Positions 19,084 to 28,465 of a stretch of DNA of 64,000 nucleotides are shown here, in pieces; position 1 is the first letter of the stretch, and each line of letters opens with the position of its first letter. Source of the stretch: Pontibacter rufus. Its GTDB lineage: Bacteria; Bacteroidota; Bacteroidia; Cytophagales; Hymenobacteraceae. The notes under the pieces are model-generated. The model saw only the letters and a program-made list of their open reading frames with translations, was not told the origin of the DNA and did not search any database. The stretch is from the NCBI RefSeq assembly GCF_015694705.1, contig NZ_JADQDR010000009.1, positions 183,146 to 247,145 of the forward strand, read 5' to 3'. The position numbers and the translations under genes were made by a program.

Positions 19084-19103
19084 CGACTTTTTATTGCAAG
19101 ACG

Positions 19104-19111
19104 CAAAATTA
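19104..19111 (-). promoter_or_regulatory. -7 promoter box of the yceD-rpmF-plsX operon
   Basis: TAATTTTG on the minus strand matches TAnnTTTG exactly and lies about 20 bases before the GTG start; a T-rich stretch (GTTT) sits about 20 bases upstream as a weak -33 element. Confidence 0.6.
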
Positions 19112-19160
19112 GAACATAATTCTGAGAAATAAAACATTTTGCCTATTAAAACGGCGGTAT

Positions 19161-20168
19161 TTAAGCTGTCTGGCGTTTTTTTAGGATATCACAGGCCAGG
19201 AACAGGGCTTCCCGGAAAGAGGTTGGGTCGGCTATGTACCTGCCTGCAATGTCGTAAGCCGTGCCGTGGTCGGGGGAGGTGCGCACCACCGGCAGACCGG
19301 CGGTAAAATTCACGCCGCTTTCCATGGCCAGCGTTTTAAACGGAATCAGCCCCTGGTCGTGGTACATCGACAGAACGGCATCTACCTGCTTGTACTGCTG
19401 CATCCCGAAAAAGCCGTCCGCCGGATAAGGGCCAAACACCAGGTGTCCGCGCTCTTTCATTTGTACGATGGTGGGACGGATAATTTCTGTCTCCTCGCTG
19501 CCAAGCAGGCCTTTTTCGCCGGCATGCGGATTCAGGCCCAGCACCGCAATGCGCGGTTTCAGTATGCCAAAGTCTTTGCGCAGCGACTCCAGCAGGATGG
19601 TGATTTTGCGTATCAGCAACTGCTCCGTCAGCTTATCCGGTACATCTTTTACCGGGATATGCCCCGTAACTGTGGCTACGCGCAAATCGCCGCTCACCAG
19701 CAGCATCAGGCTGTCGGCGGCATCAAAGTAGGAAGTCAGGAACTCGGTGTGGCCCGGAAACCGGAAATCCTCTGCCTGTATGTTATCTTTATTGATGGGA
19801 GCGGTAACAATGCCATCCAGCAAGCCTGCTTTTAAATCGCGGGAGGCAGCCAACAACGAATCGAGTGACGCTTTGCCGGATGCGGGCGTTGGCGTACCCG
19901 GCTCATACGCCGGTTCCGCCTCCAGGCAGTTAATCAGGTTTACTTTTTTATGCGTCAGCGCACCGGCTGAATCCACCTGCTGGTAATGAAAATGCTCTGC
20001 ATTCAGGCTTTTGCGCACTCTGTCAAGTATGGCGGCCGAAGCATAAATAACCGGCGTGCAAAAGTTGAGGATGCGTTGGTCGGACAATGTTTTGATGACG
20101 ATTTCCGGCCCGATGCCGTTGGTGTCGCCGATGCTGATGCCTAAGCGTATGCGTTGTTTGTTATCCAT
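19161..20168 (-). CDS. pdxA: 4-hydroxythreonine-4-phosphate dehydrogenase
   Basis: 335 residues. NAD-dependent oxidation and decarboxylation step of the DXP-dependent pyridoxal phosphate pathway; metal dependent. MDNKQRIRLGISIGDTNGIGPEI gives the family start, followed by FPGHTEFL, LGLNPHAGEKGLLG and the metal site in SMYHDQGLIPFK. The frame is open 64 codons further upstream, but that stretch lies in the pepA gene and is not family sequence. pepA ends 2 bases before this start, so they are cotranscribed. Confidence 0.95.
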   Translation of the reverse strand: MDNKQRIRLGISIGDTNGIGPEIVIKTLSDQRILNFCTPVIYASAAILDRVRKSLNAEHFHYQQVDSAGALTHKKVNLINCLEAEPAYEPGTPTPASGKASLDSLLAASRDLKAGLLDGIVTAPINKDNIQAEDFRFPGHTEFLTSYFDAADSLMLLVSGDLRVATVTGHIPVKDVPDKLTEQLLIRKITILLESLRKDFGILKPRIAVLGLNPHAGEKGLLGSEETEIIRPTIVQMKERGHLVFGPYPADGFFGMQQYKQVDAVLSMYHDQGLIPFKTLAMESGVNFTAGLPVVRTSPDHGTAYDIAGRYIADPTSFREALFLACDILKKRQTA

Positions 20169-20169
20169 T

Positions 20170-21606
20170 TTACTTGTTAATCTTAGAGCGGAGGAAAGTA
20201 TACACCAGGCGAACACCGGAGCCGGTAGCCAGTTTGCCACGGTAAGTGTCTTCGCCATGCAGGTAAGCAGTGCCCGCAATGTCGAGGTGCACCCATGGGT
20301 AATTGGTGAAGTGCTGCAGGAAAATACCCGCCGTGATGGCGCCTGCATCCGCTCCGCCAATATTCTTTAAATCGGCGATATCAGATTCCATATACTTTTT
20401 ATACTCGTCCCAGAGCGGAAACTCTACCAGACGTTCATGCACCGCATTGCCTGATTCTTTGAGTTGCTGCATCACTTCATCGCCGGCAGTGCCCATGGCC
20501 ACCATACCTTCCTTACCCACGGCGCGCATGGCGGCACCGGTTAAAGTGGCTAAATCAAATACCAGCTCCGGGTTATACTTTTGTGCAAAGCTGAGTGCAT
20601 CGGCAAGTATAAGCCTGCCTTCGGCATCTGTGTTTAATACCTCTACGGTCATGCCGTTGTGCATTGTAATCACATCACCGGGTGCTACGGCGTTGCCGCC
20701 CGGGCGATTGTCAGTAGCAGGCACCAGTCCGATAACGTGCAGCGGCAGTTTGTTTTTTGCTACCGCATACAGCGCGCCGGCCACAGCCGCCGCGCCAGCC
20801 ATATCCGACTTCATGTAGTCCATAGATTGCGGCGTCGGTTTCAGGCTCAGGCCGCCGGTATCGTACACCACGCCTTTGCCCACCAGCACATAGGGTTTGG
20901 CATTTTGTGCGTTTTCAGGCTTCCACTCCATAATGGTAAACGTGGGCGTGTCTTCCGAGCCTTGGTTCACGGCCAGCAGGCCGCCCATTTTCAGCGTTTG
21001 GATCTGGAGCTCGTCCAGCACTTCGGCTTTAAAACCTGCCTCGTGGCCCAGTGCCACAAATTCCTCGCTTAGCTGCACAGCCGTCTGGTGGCTGTGTGGC
21101 TCATTCACCAGGTCGCGTGTTTTATACACAGCCTCCAGCAGATTTGCCAGTTCCTGTACTTCCTCTTCGCTTATACCTTCATCCGCTATAGTTATACTTT
21201 GCAACGGGCTGGGTTTGGCGTCCTTTGTTTTATGTTTCTGATACTGGTAATTGCTCAGGTATAAACCTTCGGCTAAGTATAAACTTGCGTCAGAGTCGGT
21301 TTTATTAAGTATAGTTAGCTCTGCTACCTTGTCGGTGCGCAGCTGTTTGAGTAAAGTATAGCCTGCCTGGCGCAGTGTTTCATGGCGGGCAGCTTCCGTT
21401 GTAGCCTCCAGCATTACAATTATATAAATGCGTTGCGTATAGCGGTTCAGCGTGATTTGCCTGTCTTCCTGCTGTATCTGCTGTTGTACATACTCTGCTT
21501 CCTCAGGCTGTAGTTCGGGCAGTTGTGCTACCCGGTTTGGCGGCACAATTAAGGCAAGGTCAGTATTTTTCGCTATGCTTGTATTGTATTTGAGTTGTGT
21601 TGGCAT
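20170..21606 (-). CDS. pepA: Leucyl aminopeptidase (M17 family)
   Basis: 478 residues. Dizinc exopeptidase releasing N-terminal residues in the cytosol. The C-terminal catalytic half carries VGKGVVYDTGGLSLKP, MKSDMAGAAA and the M17 signature NTDAEGRL; the N-terminal half is the less conserved macrodomain-like part. ATG 21606 (MPTQLKYN) is preferred to the ATG at 21702, which would add 32 unlikely residues and reach into the ksgA promoter area. Followed directly by pdxA. Confidence 0.94.
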   Translation of the reverse strand: MPTQLKYNTSIAKNTDLALIVPPNRVAQLPELQPEEAEYVQQQIQQEDRQITLNRYTQRIYIIVMLEATTEAARHETLRQAGYTLLKQLRTDKVAELTILNKTDSDASLYLAEGLYLSNYQYQKHKTKDAKPSPLQSITIADEGISEEEVQELANLLEAVYKTRDLVNEPHSHQTAVQLSEEFVALGHEAGFKAEVLDELQIQTLKMGGLLAVNQGSEDTPTFTIMEWKPENAQNAKPYVLVGKGVVYDTGGLSLKPTPQSMDYMKSDMAGAAAVAGALYAVAKNKLPLHVIGLVPATDNRPGGNAVAPGDVITMHNGMTVEVLNTDAEGRLILADALSFAQKYNPELVFDLATLTGAAMRAVGKEGMVAMGTAGDEVMQQLKESGNAVHERLVEFPLWDEYKKYMESDIADLKNIGGADAGAITAGIFLQHFTNYPWVHLDIAGTAYLHGEDTYRGKLATGSGVRLVYTFLRSKINK

Positions 21607-21624
21607 TTGTCGTTTGTATCTTTG
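21595..21624 (+). promoter_or_regulatory. Putative promoter for ksgA
   Basis: TATCTTTG (21617-21624) fits TAnnTTTG, with TTG at 21595-21597 and a 19-base gap. The start would lie about 130 bases before ksgA. Confidence 0.5.
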
Positions 21625-21761
21625 GTGCTGCAATATAGTAAGTATAAAACGTAATGAGAAAATCCGCCGGGCTGGTACATTTCCCGGAACCGGCGTAAAC
21701 ATTAAGTATAACGGCTTTAAACCGAAAAGTTTGAGGCAGGCGTAAATTATAAAAGCAAATC

Positions 21762-22547
21762 GTGAGTAAAGTAAGCCCGAAGAAGCATTTAGGCCAGCAT
21801 TTCCTGGTCGACCAGAACATTGCCGTGAGGATTGTGGCGCAACTGACGCTGCACCGGGGTGTGCAGGATGTGCTGGAGATTGGCCCCGGCATGGGCGTGC
21901 TCACGCAGTACCTCCTGCAGCACCCGGAATACCGCACCACCGTCATCGACATCGACCGCGAATCTATCGCCTACCTAAAAGAGCACTTCCCGCAGCTCGG
22001 CGACCGCATCATCTCCGCCGACTTCCTGAAAACAGACTTAAGCAAACTCTTTCCGGGCCCATTTGCCATCATCGGCAACTTTCCTTACAACATTTCCAGC
22101 CAGATATTTTTTAAAGTGCTGGAGCAGCGCCAGGTGGTAACCGAGGTAGTCTGTATGCTGCAGAAGGAGGTGGCTGAACGCATTGCAGCGCCTCCCGGCT
22201 CTAAAACCTACGGCATCCTGAGCGTGCTGCTGCAGGCATTTTATACCATCGATTATAAATTCTCGGTAAGCGAGCACGTGTTTCACCCGAAGCCGAAGGT
22301 GCAGTCAGCGGTTATCAGTTTGGTGCGTAACGGGGTGGAGCAGCTGGCATGCGATGAAAAACTTTTCTTCCAGGTGGTAAAGCAGAGCTTCGGCACGCGC
22401 CGCAAAACGCTGCGCAACTGCCTTAAAACGTATCATCTGCCACCCGAAGTACAGGCACAGCCCATCTTTGATAAACGCGCCGAGCAGCTGTCTGTAGCTG
22501 ATTTTGTAGGCTTAACGCAGCTGGTAGCGCAGAACTTACAAGTATAA
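21762..22547 (+). CDS. ksgA: 16S rRNA (adenine1518/1519-N6)-dimethyltransferase
   Basis: 261 residues. Dimethylates two adenines in the 3' hairpin of 16S rRNA late in 30S assembly. SAM motif I VLEIGPGMGVLTQYLL, the catalytic NFPYNISSQI and FHPKPKVQSAVI are present. GTG start; sequence KVSPKKHLGQHFL follows at once as in the family. One base separates its stop from mgtE. Confidence 0.96.
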   Translation: MSKVSPKKHLGQHFLVDQNIAVRIVAQLTLHRGVQDVLEIGPGMGVLTQYLLQHPEYRTTVIDIDRESIAYLKEHFPQLGDRIISADFLKTDLSKLFPGPFAIIGNFPYNISSQIFFKVLEQRQVVTEVVCMLQKEVAERIAAPPGSKTYGILSVLLQAFYTIDYKFSVSEHVFHPKPKVQSAVISLVRNGVEQLACDEKLFFQVVKQSFGTRRKTLRNCLKTYHLPPEVQAQPIFDKRAEQLSVADFVGLTQLVAQNLQV

Positions 22548-22548
22548 C

Positions 22549-23901
22549 ATGCAGGTAGAAATCACACGCGAGTATGTAGAGCAGGTTGAGGATGCTATTG
22601 CGCGTCGGGATGAGGCATTTATACTTGGCACGATGGACGACCTGTACCCGGCCGATATTACTACGGTGCTTTATGAGCTGGATGAGCAGGAATCGAAGTA
22701 TGTGATGGATTTGCTGCCCGCGGAAGTAGGCGCACAGATACTGTCTGACCTGGATTACGACATCCGAGCCGGCTTTCTGCAAACGTTCACCAGCCAGGAA
22801 ATTGCCCGCTACATAGATTTGATGGACTCTGATGATGCCGTTGACATCCTGAATGAGCAGTCGGTGCAAAGGCGCGAAGAAGTGATTGCGCTGCTGGAAA
22901 ACGAAGAGAAAGCTGCTGCCATACTTGACCTGCTGCATTATGAAGAAGACTGCGCCGGCGGCCTGATGGCCAAAGAACTCATCAAAGTAAACCTTAACTG
23001 GCGTGTGCGCCAATGTATCGAAGAAATCAGGCGGCAGGCAGAAGACGTGCAGCGCATCTACACGGTGTATGTGGTGGATAACCGCGATGTGCTGGTAGGC
23101 CGTGTGAGTGTGAAAACGCTGCTGCTGGCCAAAGACGACACGCTGGTGAGAGATATTTACAATCCTGATGTGATTTCAATAGAATCTTTCCGGGATGAAA
23201 GTGAGGTGGTGAGCGTAATGCAGAAGTATGATTTGGAAGCTATCCCTGTCGTGAATATCCAGGGCCGCCTATTGGGCCGCATCACCATCGACGACGTGGT
23301 AGACGTAATGCAGGAGCAGGCCGAACTGAGCCGTCAGCTGATGACGGGTATCACCGAAAAAGTGGAAGAAGACGACAGCGTGTTCCGTATTTCGCGCTCA
23401 CGCCTGCCCTGGCTGATTATTGGTATGATAGGCGGACTTTTGGCCGCCCAGTTCATGGGCTTCTTTGAGGACGATATTGCGCTGTTGCCGGCGGTGGCCC
23501 TGTTTGTGCCGCTTATTACGGCCACAGGCGGCAACGTGGGCATACAGTCTTCCTCCATCATCATCCAGACACTTTCCTCTAACGAAGTGGTATTCGAGAA
23601 TTTCGCCCAGCGTATGTTTAAAGTATTGACAGTGGCGCTGCTGAATGCGGTTATTATTTCGGTGCTGGTATTTGCGCTTACGTACCTGTTTCGCCATGAG
23701 CTCACGCTGTCTATAGTGGTTTCGGCGGCCTTGTTTTCGGTGGTGATGCTGGCCTCGCTGATGGGCACCATTACGCCGATGGTACTCGACAGGTTTGGTG
23801 TAAACCCAGCCGTGGCTGCTGGTCCCTTTATCACCACTGCCAACGACCTGCTGGGGCTGGCCATCTATTTCAGTGTGGCGCATTTGCTGTATAATTTATA
23901 A
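22549..23901 (+). CDS. mgtE: Magnesium transporter MgtE
   Basis: 450 residues. Mg2+ channel of the inner membrane gated by cytosolic Mg2+. Order: MgtE N domain (about 10-130), two CBS domains (about 135-260; DVISIESFRDESEV, LLGRITIDDVVDVM), a plug helix, and five membrane helices (about 285-450) with the signature PLITATGGNVGIQSSS and the end segment AAGPFITTANDLLGL that lines the pore. Immediately downstream of ksgA, probably cotranscribed. Confidence 0.96.
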   Translation: MQVEITREYVEQVEDAIARRDEAFILGTMDDLYPADITTVLYELDEQESKYVMDLLPAEVGAQILSDLDYDIRAGFLQTFTSQEIARYIDLMDSDDAVDILNEQSVQRREEVIALLENEEKAAAILDLLHYEEDCAGGLMAKELIKVNLNWRVRQCIEEIRRQAEDVQRIYTVYVVDNRDVLVGRVSVKTLLLAKDDTLVRDIYNPDVISIESFRDESEVVSVMQKYDLEAIPVVNIQGRLLGRITIDDVVDVMQEQAELSRQLMTGITEKVEEDDSVFRISRSRLPWLIIGMIGGLLAAQFMGFFEDDIALLPAVALFVPLITATGGNVGIQSSSIIIQTLSSNEVVFENFAQRMFKVLTVALLNAVIISVLVFALTYLFRHELTLSIVVSAALFSVVMLASLMGTITPMVLDRFGVNPAVAAGPFITTANDLLGLAIYFSVAHLLYNL

Positions 23902-24130
23902 AGAATTACGAATTACGAATTAATTTTCCTAATCAACTGGATTACCAGTATTTAGGCAAAACTAAGTATAAGTATAAAGTGAGAGGCAAGTATAGCAGAG
24001 TGATTTAGAGGATGATTTTTACTTTGCGTCTTTCTACCTTTAGCATACTTTCCTTTGTCTTTATACTTAGTTGAGGCAAAGTATAGTATTACGCTCTTTC
24101 TGACATCCAGTAGCAAAATATAGATTATCC
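23902..24130 (+). other. Intergenic with short direct repeats
   Basis: GAATTAC units repeat at 23903-23923 (AATTACGAATTACGAATTA), then five AAGTATA/TATACTT words between 23961 and 24085. No gene seen. Confidence 0.5.
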
Positions 24131-25096
24131 GTGAATCAGAACCCAGAATTCAGAACGCCACAGGCGCGCATCCTCATTATCGATGAAATGCATCCCAGCC
24201 TTTTTCCGATGCTTGAAAGTATAGGTGTAACGGCAGATTACCGGCCGGATATAAAACCGGCAGAAGTACGCGAGGCGCTGCAGGACTTTGATGGACTGAT
24301 AGTGCGCAGCAAAATGCGTATTGTAGCCGAAACGCTGGAACTGGCCGGGCGGCTGCAGTTTGTAGCCAGGGCGGGCGCGGGCGTAGATAACATTGATGCG
24401 CCCGCCCTGCAGGCACGTGGCATTGCTTTGCTGGCCGCTAATGAGGGAAACAGTCAGGCTGTTGGGGAGTTTACACTTGGGCTGCTGCTGGCGCTGCTGC
24501 GCAACATTCCGCGCAGCGACCGGCAGGTGCAAAACAAAGTATGGCTGCGGGAGGAGAACAGGGGGGAGGAAATCGGCGGCAAAACTATAGGCATTATCGG
24601 TTTCGGCAACATGGGCCAGAGCTTTGCCCGCGTGCTGAGTGGCTTTGGCTGCCGGATACTGGCCTATGACCGCTTTGCCCCTGAAAAAGTAACAGCGCCG
24701 GCGGAACGCGTGTCATTGGAGGAGTTGCAGGCAGAGGCAGATGTGGTAAGCCTGCATATTCCGTACATATTTGAAAACCTTGGGTTTGCCGGTGAAAACT
24801 TCTTTAAAGGGTTTAATAAACCTATCTGGTTTCTGAATACATCGCGCGGCGATGTGGTGGATCAGGCGGCGCTGATACAGCACCTGCAAAACGGACGGAT
24901 AAAGGGTGCCGCACTGGATGTGCTGGAAAACGAAAAGCTGCACACATTGTCAGCACAGCAGCAGGCGCAGTTTAGTTACCTGGCCTCGGCCGGCAACGTG
25001 CTGCTGACGCCCCACATTGCCGGCTGGACCCACGAATCGTATATCAGGATAAACGAGGTGCTGGTGTCCAAAATCCGGCAATTGCTGCATCTTTAG
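24131..25096 (+). CDS. D-3-phosphoglycerate dehydrogenase-like 2-hydroxyacid dehydrogenase
   Basis: 321 residues. NAD-dependent D-2-hydroxyacid dehydrogenase. Nucleotide-binding GFGNMG (about 156), catalytic Arg in NTSRGD (about 238), Glu in VLENEK (about 266) and His in TPHIAGWTHE (about 296) are all present. No C-terminal ACT domain, so it is the short SerA-like type; the substrate could be 3-phosphoglycerate or another hydroxyacid. GTG start, because no nearby ATG keeps the N-terminal fold. Confidence 0.85.
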   Translation: MNQNPEFRTPQARILIIDEMHPSLFPMLESIGVTADYRPDIKPAEVREALQDFDGLIVRSKMRIVAETLELAGRLQFVARAGAGVDNIDAPALQARGIALLAANEGNSQAVGEFTLGLLLALLRNIPRSDRQVQNKVWLREENRGEEIGGKTIGIIGFGNMGQSFARVLSGFGCRILAYDRFAPEKVTAPAERVSLEELQAEADVVSLHIPYIFENLGFAGENFFKGFNKPIWFLNTSRGDVVDQAALIQHLQNGRIKGAALDVLENEKLHTLSAQQQAQFSYLASAGNVLLTPHIAGWTHESYIRINEVLVSKIRQLLHL

Positions 25097-25211
25097 CCCG
25101 AATGAGAAGAACGCCAGGCAAGTTCCGGTAATACACTGCGGAGCATAAACAGCCGGCAAAACGTACTGATTTAAATTAAACGGGCCTGCTGGACTTGTTC
25201 ATAAAAATTTG

Positions 25212-25394
25212 TATCTTTGCTTTAACAGGAACAACCGGGAGTAGCCCGGAGTTTATACCTTAATCAAATACCAGCTTATGGTATACAGCGGCGGCCGAAC
25301 TTTTTTGCAGTGAAGCCGCACCTCAGAAAAAATTTAAATTAAGTTACATACTTGGCAAAAAGAACGGTTATGCGCGCCATAACCGTTCTTTTTG
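25212..25394 (+). ncRNA. Candidate structured RNA upstream of greA
   Basis: An exact TATCTTTG promoter box (25212-25219) is followed by about 170 bases with successive hairpins: CCGGG/CCCGG (about 25237), ATACC/GGTAT (about 25270), GCGGC/GCCGC (about 25290-25318), and a 17-bp stem with T-run ending at 25394. There is no open frame. It ends 29 bases before greA, so it is either an independent small RNA (6S-like or other) or a terminated leader. Confidence 0.5.
25356..25394 (+). terminator. Very strong terminator between candidate RNA and greA
   Basis: CAAAAAGAACGGTTATG pairs perfectly over 17 bp with its complement around CGCGC, followed by more T residues. Confidence 0.92.
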
Positions 25395-25423
25395 TTTTTG
25401 TGTTTTAAACGTAAAGACTAATT

Positions 25424-25897
25424 ATGAGCAACATTTCGTATTACACAGCAGAGGGCCTGCAAAAGTTAAAGGCTGAATTGGCTGAGCTCAAAACCAAAGG
25501 CCGTGCCGAAGTGGCCCGTCAGCTGGCCGAAGCCCGCGATAAGGGTGACCTGAGCGAGAATGCAGAATATGACGCCGCAAAAGATGCACAAGGCCACCTG
25601 GAGCTTAAAATCGCCAAGATGGAAGAAATAGTGGGCAACGCCCGGCTGATAGACGAATCAGGGCTGGATGCGAGCAAAGCGCTGATTTTATCTAAAGTAA
25701 AAATCAAGAACCTGAAAAATAACATGGTGCTGGATTATACTTTGGTGGCAGAAGAAGAGGCCAACCTGGCAGCCGGTAAAATTTCTGTTAAGTCGCCTAT
25801 CGGAAAGGGCCTGCTGGGTAAATCTGTGGGCGATGTGGCCGACATTACGGTGCCTGCCGGTAAGCTGCAGTTCAAGATCCTGGAAATAAGCAGGTAA
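25424..25897 (+). CDS. greA: Transcription elongation factor GreA
   Basis: 157 residues. Rescues backtracked RNA polymerase by stimulating transcript cleavage. The N-terminal coiled coil (to about 75) carries DKGDLSENAEYDAAKD, whose acidic tip reaches the polymerase active site; the C-terminal globular domain ends GKLQFKILEI. Two bases separate it from the HIT gene. Confidence 0.97.
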   Translation: MSNISYYTAEGLQKLKAELAELKTKGRAEVARQLAEARDKGDLSENAEYDAAKDAQGHLELKIAKMEEIVGNARLIDESGLDASKALILSKVKIKNLKNNMVLDYTLVAEEEANLAAGKISVKSPIGKGLLGKSVGDVADITVPAGKLQFKILEISR

Positions 25898-25899
25898 GT

Positions 25900-26298
25900 A
25901 TGGAAGCTTCAATATTCACAAAGATCATTAACGGCGAAATTCCGGCTTATAAAGTAGCTGAAGACGATCGCTTTCTGGCCTTCCTGGATGTATTTCCTAC
26001 GGCTAAAGGCCATACTTTGGTAATACCCAAGCAACAGACAGATTATATTTTCGACCTGGATGAAGATATGTACCTTGGCCTGATGGCGTTTGCCAAAAAA
26101 GTGGCTGCGGCAGTAGAGCAGGCAGTGCCCTGCAAGCGCATTGGTGTAGCGGTGGTGGGATTGGAAGTTCCCCATGCACACGTACACCTTATTCCGCTCA
26201 ACAGCATGCAGGACATGAACTTTGCCAATAAAAAGAAATTCAGCAAAGAAGAGTTTGAAGAGACAGCCAAAAATATACAGGCTGCTTATCAGGAATAA
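25900..26298 (+). CDS. HIT family nucleotide-binding protein
   Basis: 132 residues. Histidine-triad hydrolase or transferase of nucleoside phosphoramidates (HinT/Fhit-like). SIFTKIINGEIPAYKVAEDD and the triad HAHVHLIP (about 96-103) are plain. In an operon with greA. Exact substrate not predictable. Confidence 0.93.
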   Translation: MEASIFTKIINGEIPAYKVAEDDRFLAFLDVFPTAKGHTLVIPKQQTDYIFDLDEDMYLGLMAFAKKVAAAVEQAVPCKRIGVAVVGLEVPHAHVHLIPLNSMQDMNFANKKKFSKEEFEETAKNIQAAYQE

Positions 26299-26390
26299 AG
26301 AATTGCTCTATAAGCATCAATATCCTTTAAAACGTGGTCCGGGTTATTTAAGCAGATATTTCTGATGAGAATTCTAACGGGAAAATTTAT

Positions 26391-26418
26391 GAGCCAGCAT
26401 CGTCTGGCTCTTTTTTTG
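26391..26418 (+). terminator. Terminator of greA-HIT operon
   Basis: GAGCCAG pairs with CTGGCTC around CATCGT, followed by eight T residues, 93 bases after the HIT stop. Confidence 0.85.
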
Positions 26419-26656
26419 TATCTTCCCTGTGCCACTTAGAGTTTTGCTGCTTTACATTTACTTAAAAGGACTGCCACTTGTATAACAAAAGAGGAGACTT
26501 GTGGTTTATTTTGTTTTGTCAGAACGTTTTAAACGTAGAAGTAAGCATCGTTATCAGTGCACAGGCTTTTATGAAGTTTGTGGAGGTCTTGTTTTCAGCA
26601 TGTTGTAGTTCTGTGGAGAAGCAAAGCTGATTAAACCCGGAATAAAGCTTAAGAGT

Positions 26657-27493
26657 ATGGATAAAAGATTTTTGCAGGACTTGTATGCTTCCCATGCCAG
26701 ATGCCCTGACTGCCCGGGACCTGAAGCAGTTTCAAACTTTTTTATTGAGCTGCTGGGTACGCTTTTCCCGGACTTCTCTAAGAAAGTGTTCGGTACGCCT
26801 GAGGAGTTGGAGTTGCACATGAAAGAGCTGAAGATGCAACTGGGCCAGATGCTGTTTAAAAGTTCACCTGAAAATCCGCTCAATGGGGAGCAACTGGCAA
26901 CACATTTTTTCGATAAACTACCTGATATTCATAAGATGCTCTCGCAAGATGCGGTGGCAATGTATGAGGGAGATCCGGCGTCAAAAAGTCTTAATGAGGT
27001 AATACGATCCTATCCTGGCTTTTATGCCATCGCAGCTTACAGAGTAGCACATGCCTTATACATGATGAAAGTCCCGGTTATTCCAAGAACGATTACAGAA
27101 CATGCTCACAGCAGAACGGGGATTGATATACATCCCGGGGCTGAAATAGGAGAGTTCTTTTGTATAGATCACGGAACAGGGATAGTAATAGGAGAAACAA
27201 CCGTAATAGGGAATGGGGTAAAGATTTATCAGGGTGTAACTTTGGGAGCGCTAAGTATAAGCAAGCTGGATGCTGAGAAAAAGCGTCACCCGACTGTTGA
27301 AGATAATGTTACTATTTATGCAGGAGCGACTATCTTAGGCGGCGAGACCATTATCGGGCATGACAGTATCATAGGAGGTAATGTGTGGATTACGAGGAGT
27401 GTGCCCCCGTTCACAAAAGTTTATTATAAAACCAGCATACAGTCTATGAACATTGAAGAGACTGAAGTCCGGAATTTCAGAATGGAACTATGA
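26657..27493 (+). CDS. cysE: Serine O-acetyltransferase
   Basis: 278 residues. Makes O-acetylserine from serine and acetyl-CoA, the committed step of cysteine synthesis. N-terminal helical region to about 140, then left-handed beta-helix hexapeptide repeats with DIHPGAEIGEFFCIDHGTGIVIGE (catalytic His near 170), ILGGETIIGHDSIIGGNVWI. The C-terminus lacks the long tail used for complex formation in E. coli CysE. Overlaps cysM by 4 bases. Confidence 0.95.
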   Translation: MDKRFLQDLYASHARCPDCPGPEAVSNFFIELLGTLFPDFSKKVFGTPEELELHMKELKMQLGQMLFKSSPENPLNGEQLATHFFDKLPDIHKMLSQDAVAMYEGDPASKSLNEVIRSYPGFYAIAAYRVAHALYMMKVPVIPRTITEHAHSRTGIDIHPGAEIGEFFCIDHGTGIVIGETTVIGNGVKIYQGVTLGALSISKLDAEKKRHPTVEDNVTIYAGATILGGETIIGHDSIIGGNVWITRSVPPFTKVYYKTSIQSMNIEETEVRNFRMEL

Positions 27494-28368
27494 CATTATT
27501 CGATCTTATTGGCAATACACCATTGGTGGAGATTAAGAATATCAATCCTGCTAAAAACGTAAAAATTTATGCAAAGCTGGAAGGCCAGAATCCAGGTGGA
27601 AGTGTAAAGGACCGGGCTGCTTACAGCATGATCAAGAGCGCACTCGACAGAGGAGATATCAGACCGGGTGACCGGTTGGTAGAGGCCACCAGCGGTAATA
27701 CCGGCATTGCACTGGCTATGATTGCGCGGGCGCTGGGGGTACAGATTACCATAATCATGACAGACAACTCTACTGCGGAGCGTGTTAAAGCGATGCAGGC
27801 CTACGGTGCGGAGCTTATATTAACCCCAGCAGCCAAAACGATAGAGTACTCCCGCACCCTGGCGGCAGAAATGGCAGCAAATGAAGGCTATTTTATGCTC
27901 AACCAGTTCTCTAACCCGGATAATTACTTGTCGCACTATAAAGCAACCGGGCCGGAGATATGGCGGGATACGCAGGGGAGTATTACTCATTTTGTTTCTG
28001 CGATGGGCACAACAGGTACTATAATGGGAGTATCCAGGTACCTCAAAGAGCAGGACCCGACAGTTCAGATCATCGGCACGCAACCTAAACAAGGCTCTAA
28101 TATTCCGGGCATTCGTCGTTGGTCGCCGGAATTCCTGCCGGAAATATATGAAAAGGAAAGAGTTGACCGGATTATAGATGTAAGTGAACAGGAGGCAACC
28201 GACATGACAAGAAGGCTGGCCAAAGAAGAAGGTATACTTGCAGGTATGAGCAGCGGGGGCGCGTTGTATGCCAGCTGCCAGTTAGCACAGGAGCTAGAGT
28301 CTGGTGTTATCGTGTTTATTGTCTGTGATAGAGGAGATCGCTACCTGAGCACTGACCTTTTTGGTTAA
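27490..28368 (+). CDS. cysM: Cysteine synthase (CysM type)
   Basis: 292 residues. PLP enzyme forming cysteine from O-acetylserine and sulfide or thiosulfate. PLP Lys40 in NPGGSVKDRAA, phosphate loop TSGNTGIALAM (about 67) and the Ser-site GGALYASC. Short form with SLDRGDIRPGD typical of CysM/B. ATGA overlap with cysE shows translational coupling of the two pathway steps. Ends at a bidirectional terminator. Confidence 0.94.
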   Translation: MTLFDLIGNTPLVEIKNINPAKNVKIYAKLEGQNPGGSVKDRAAYSMIKSALDRGDIRPGDRLVEATSGNTGIALAMIARALGVQITIIMTDNSTAERVKAMQAYGAELILTPAAKTIEYSRTLAAEMAANEGYFMLNQFSNPDNYLSHYKATGPEIWRDTQGSITHFVSAMGTTGTIMGVSRYLKEQDPTVQIIGTQPKQGSNIPGIRRWSPEFLPEIYEKERVDRIIDVSEQEATDMTRRLAKEEGILAGMSSGGALYASCQLAQELESGVIVFIVCDRGDRYLSTDLFG

Positions 28369-28408
28369 GCTGTACCCGGAAAAATTAATTGCAAATAATC
28401 AGTTAAAT

Positions 28409-28445
28409 AAAAGTGCTGCCAGATTTATACGCTGGCAGCACTTTT
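28409..28445. terminator. Bidirectional terminator between cysM and mlaD
   Basis: AAAAGTGCTGCCAG pairs over 14 bp with its complement around a 9-base loop; A and T runs serve both converging units. Confidence 0.92.
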
Positions 28446-28465
28446 ATTTAAAGTATACTTGAATA

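Noticed and set aside
20169..20360. N-terminal extension of pdxA by 64 codons
   Set aside because: The extension is antisense-style noise over the pepA 3' end; PdxA proteins start at MDNKQRIRLG.
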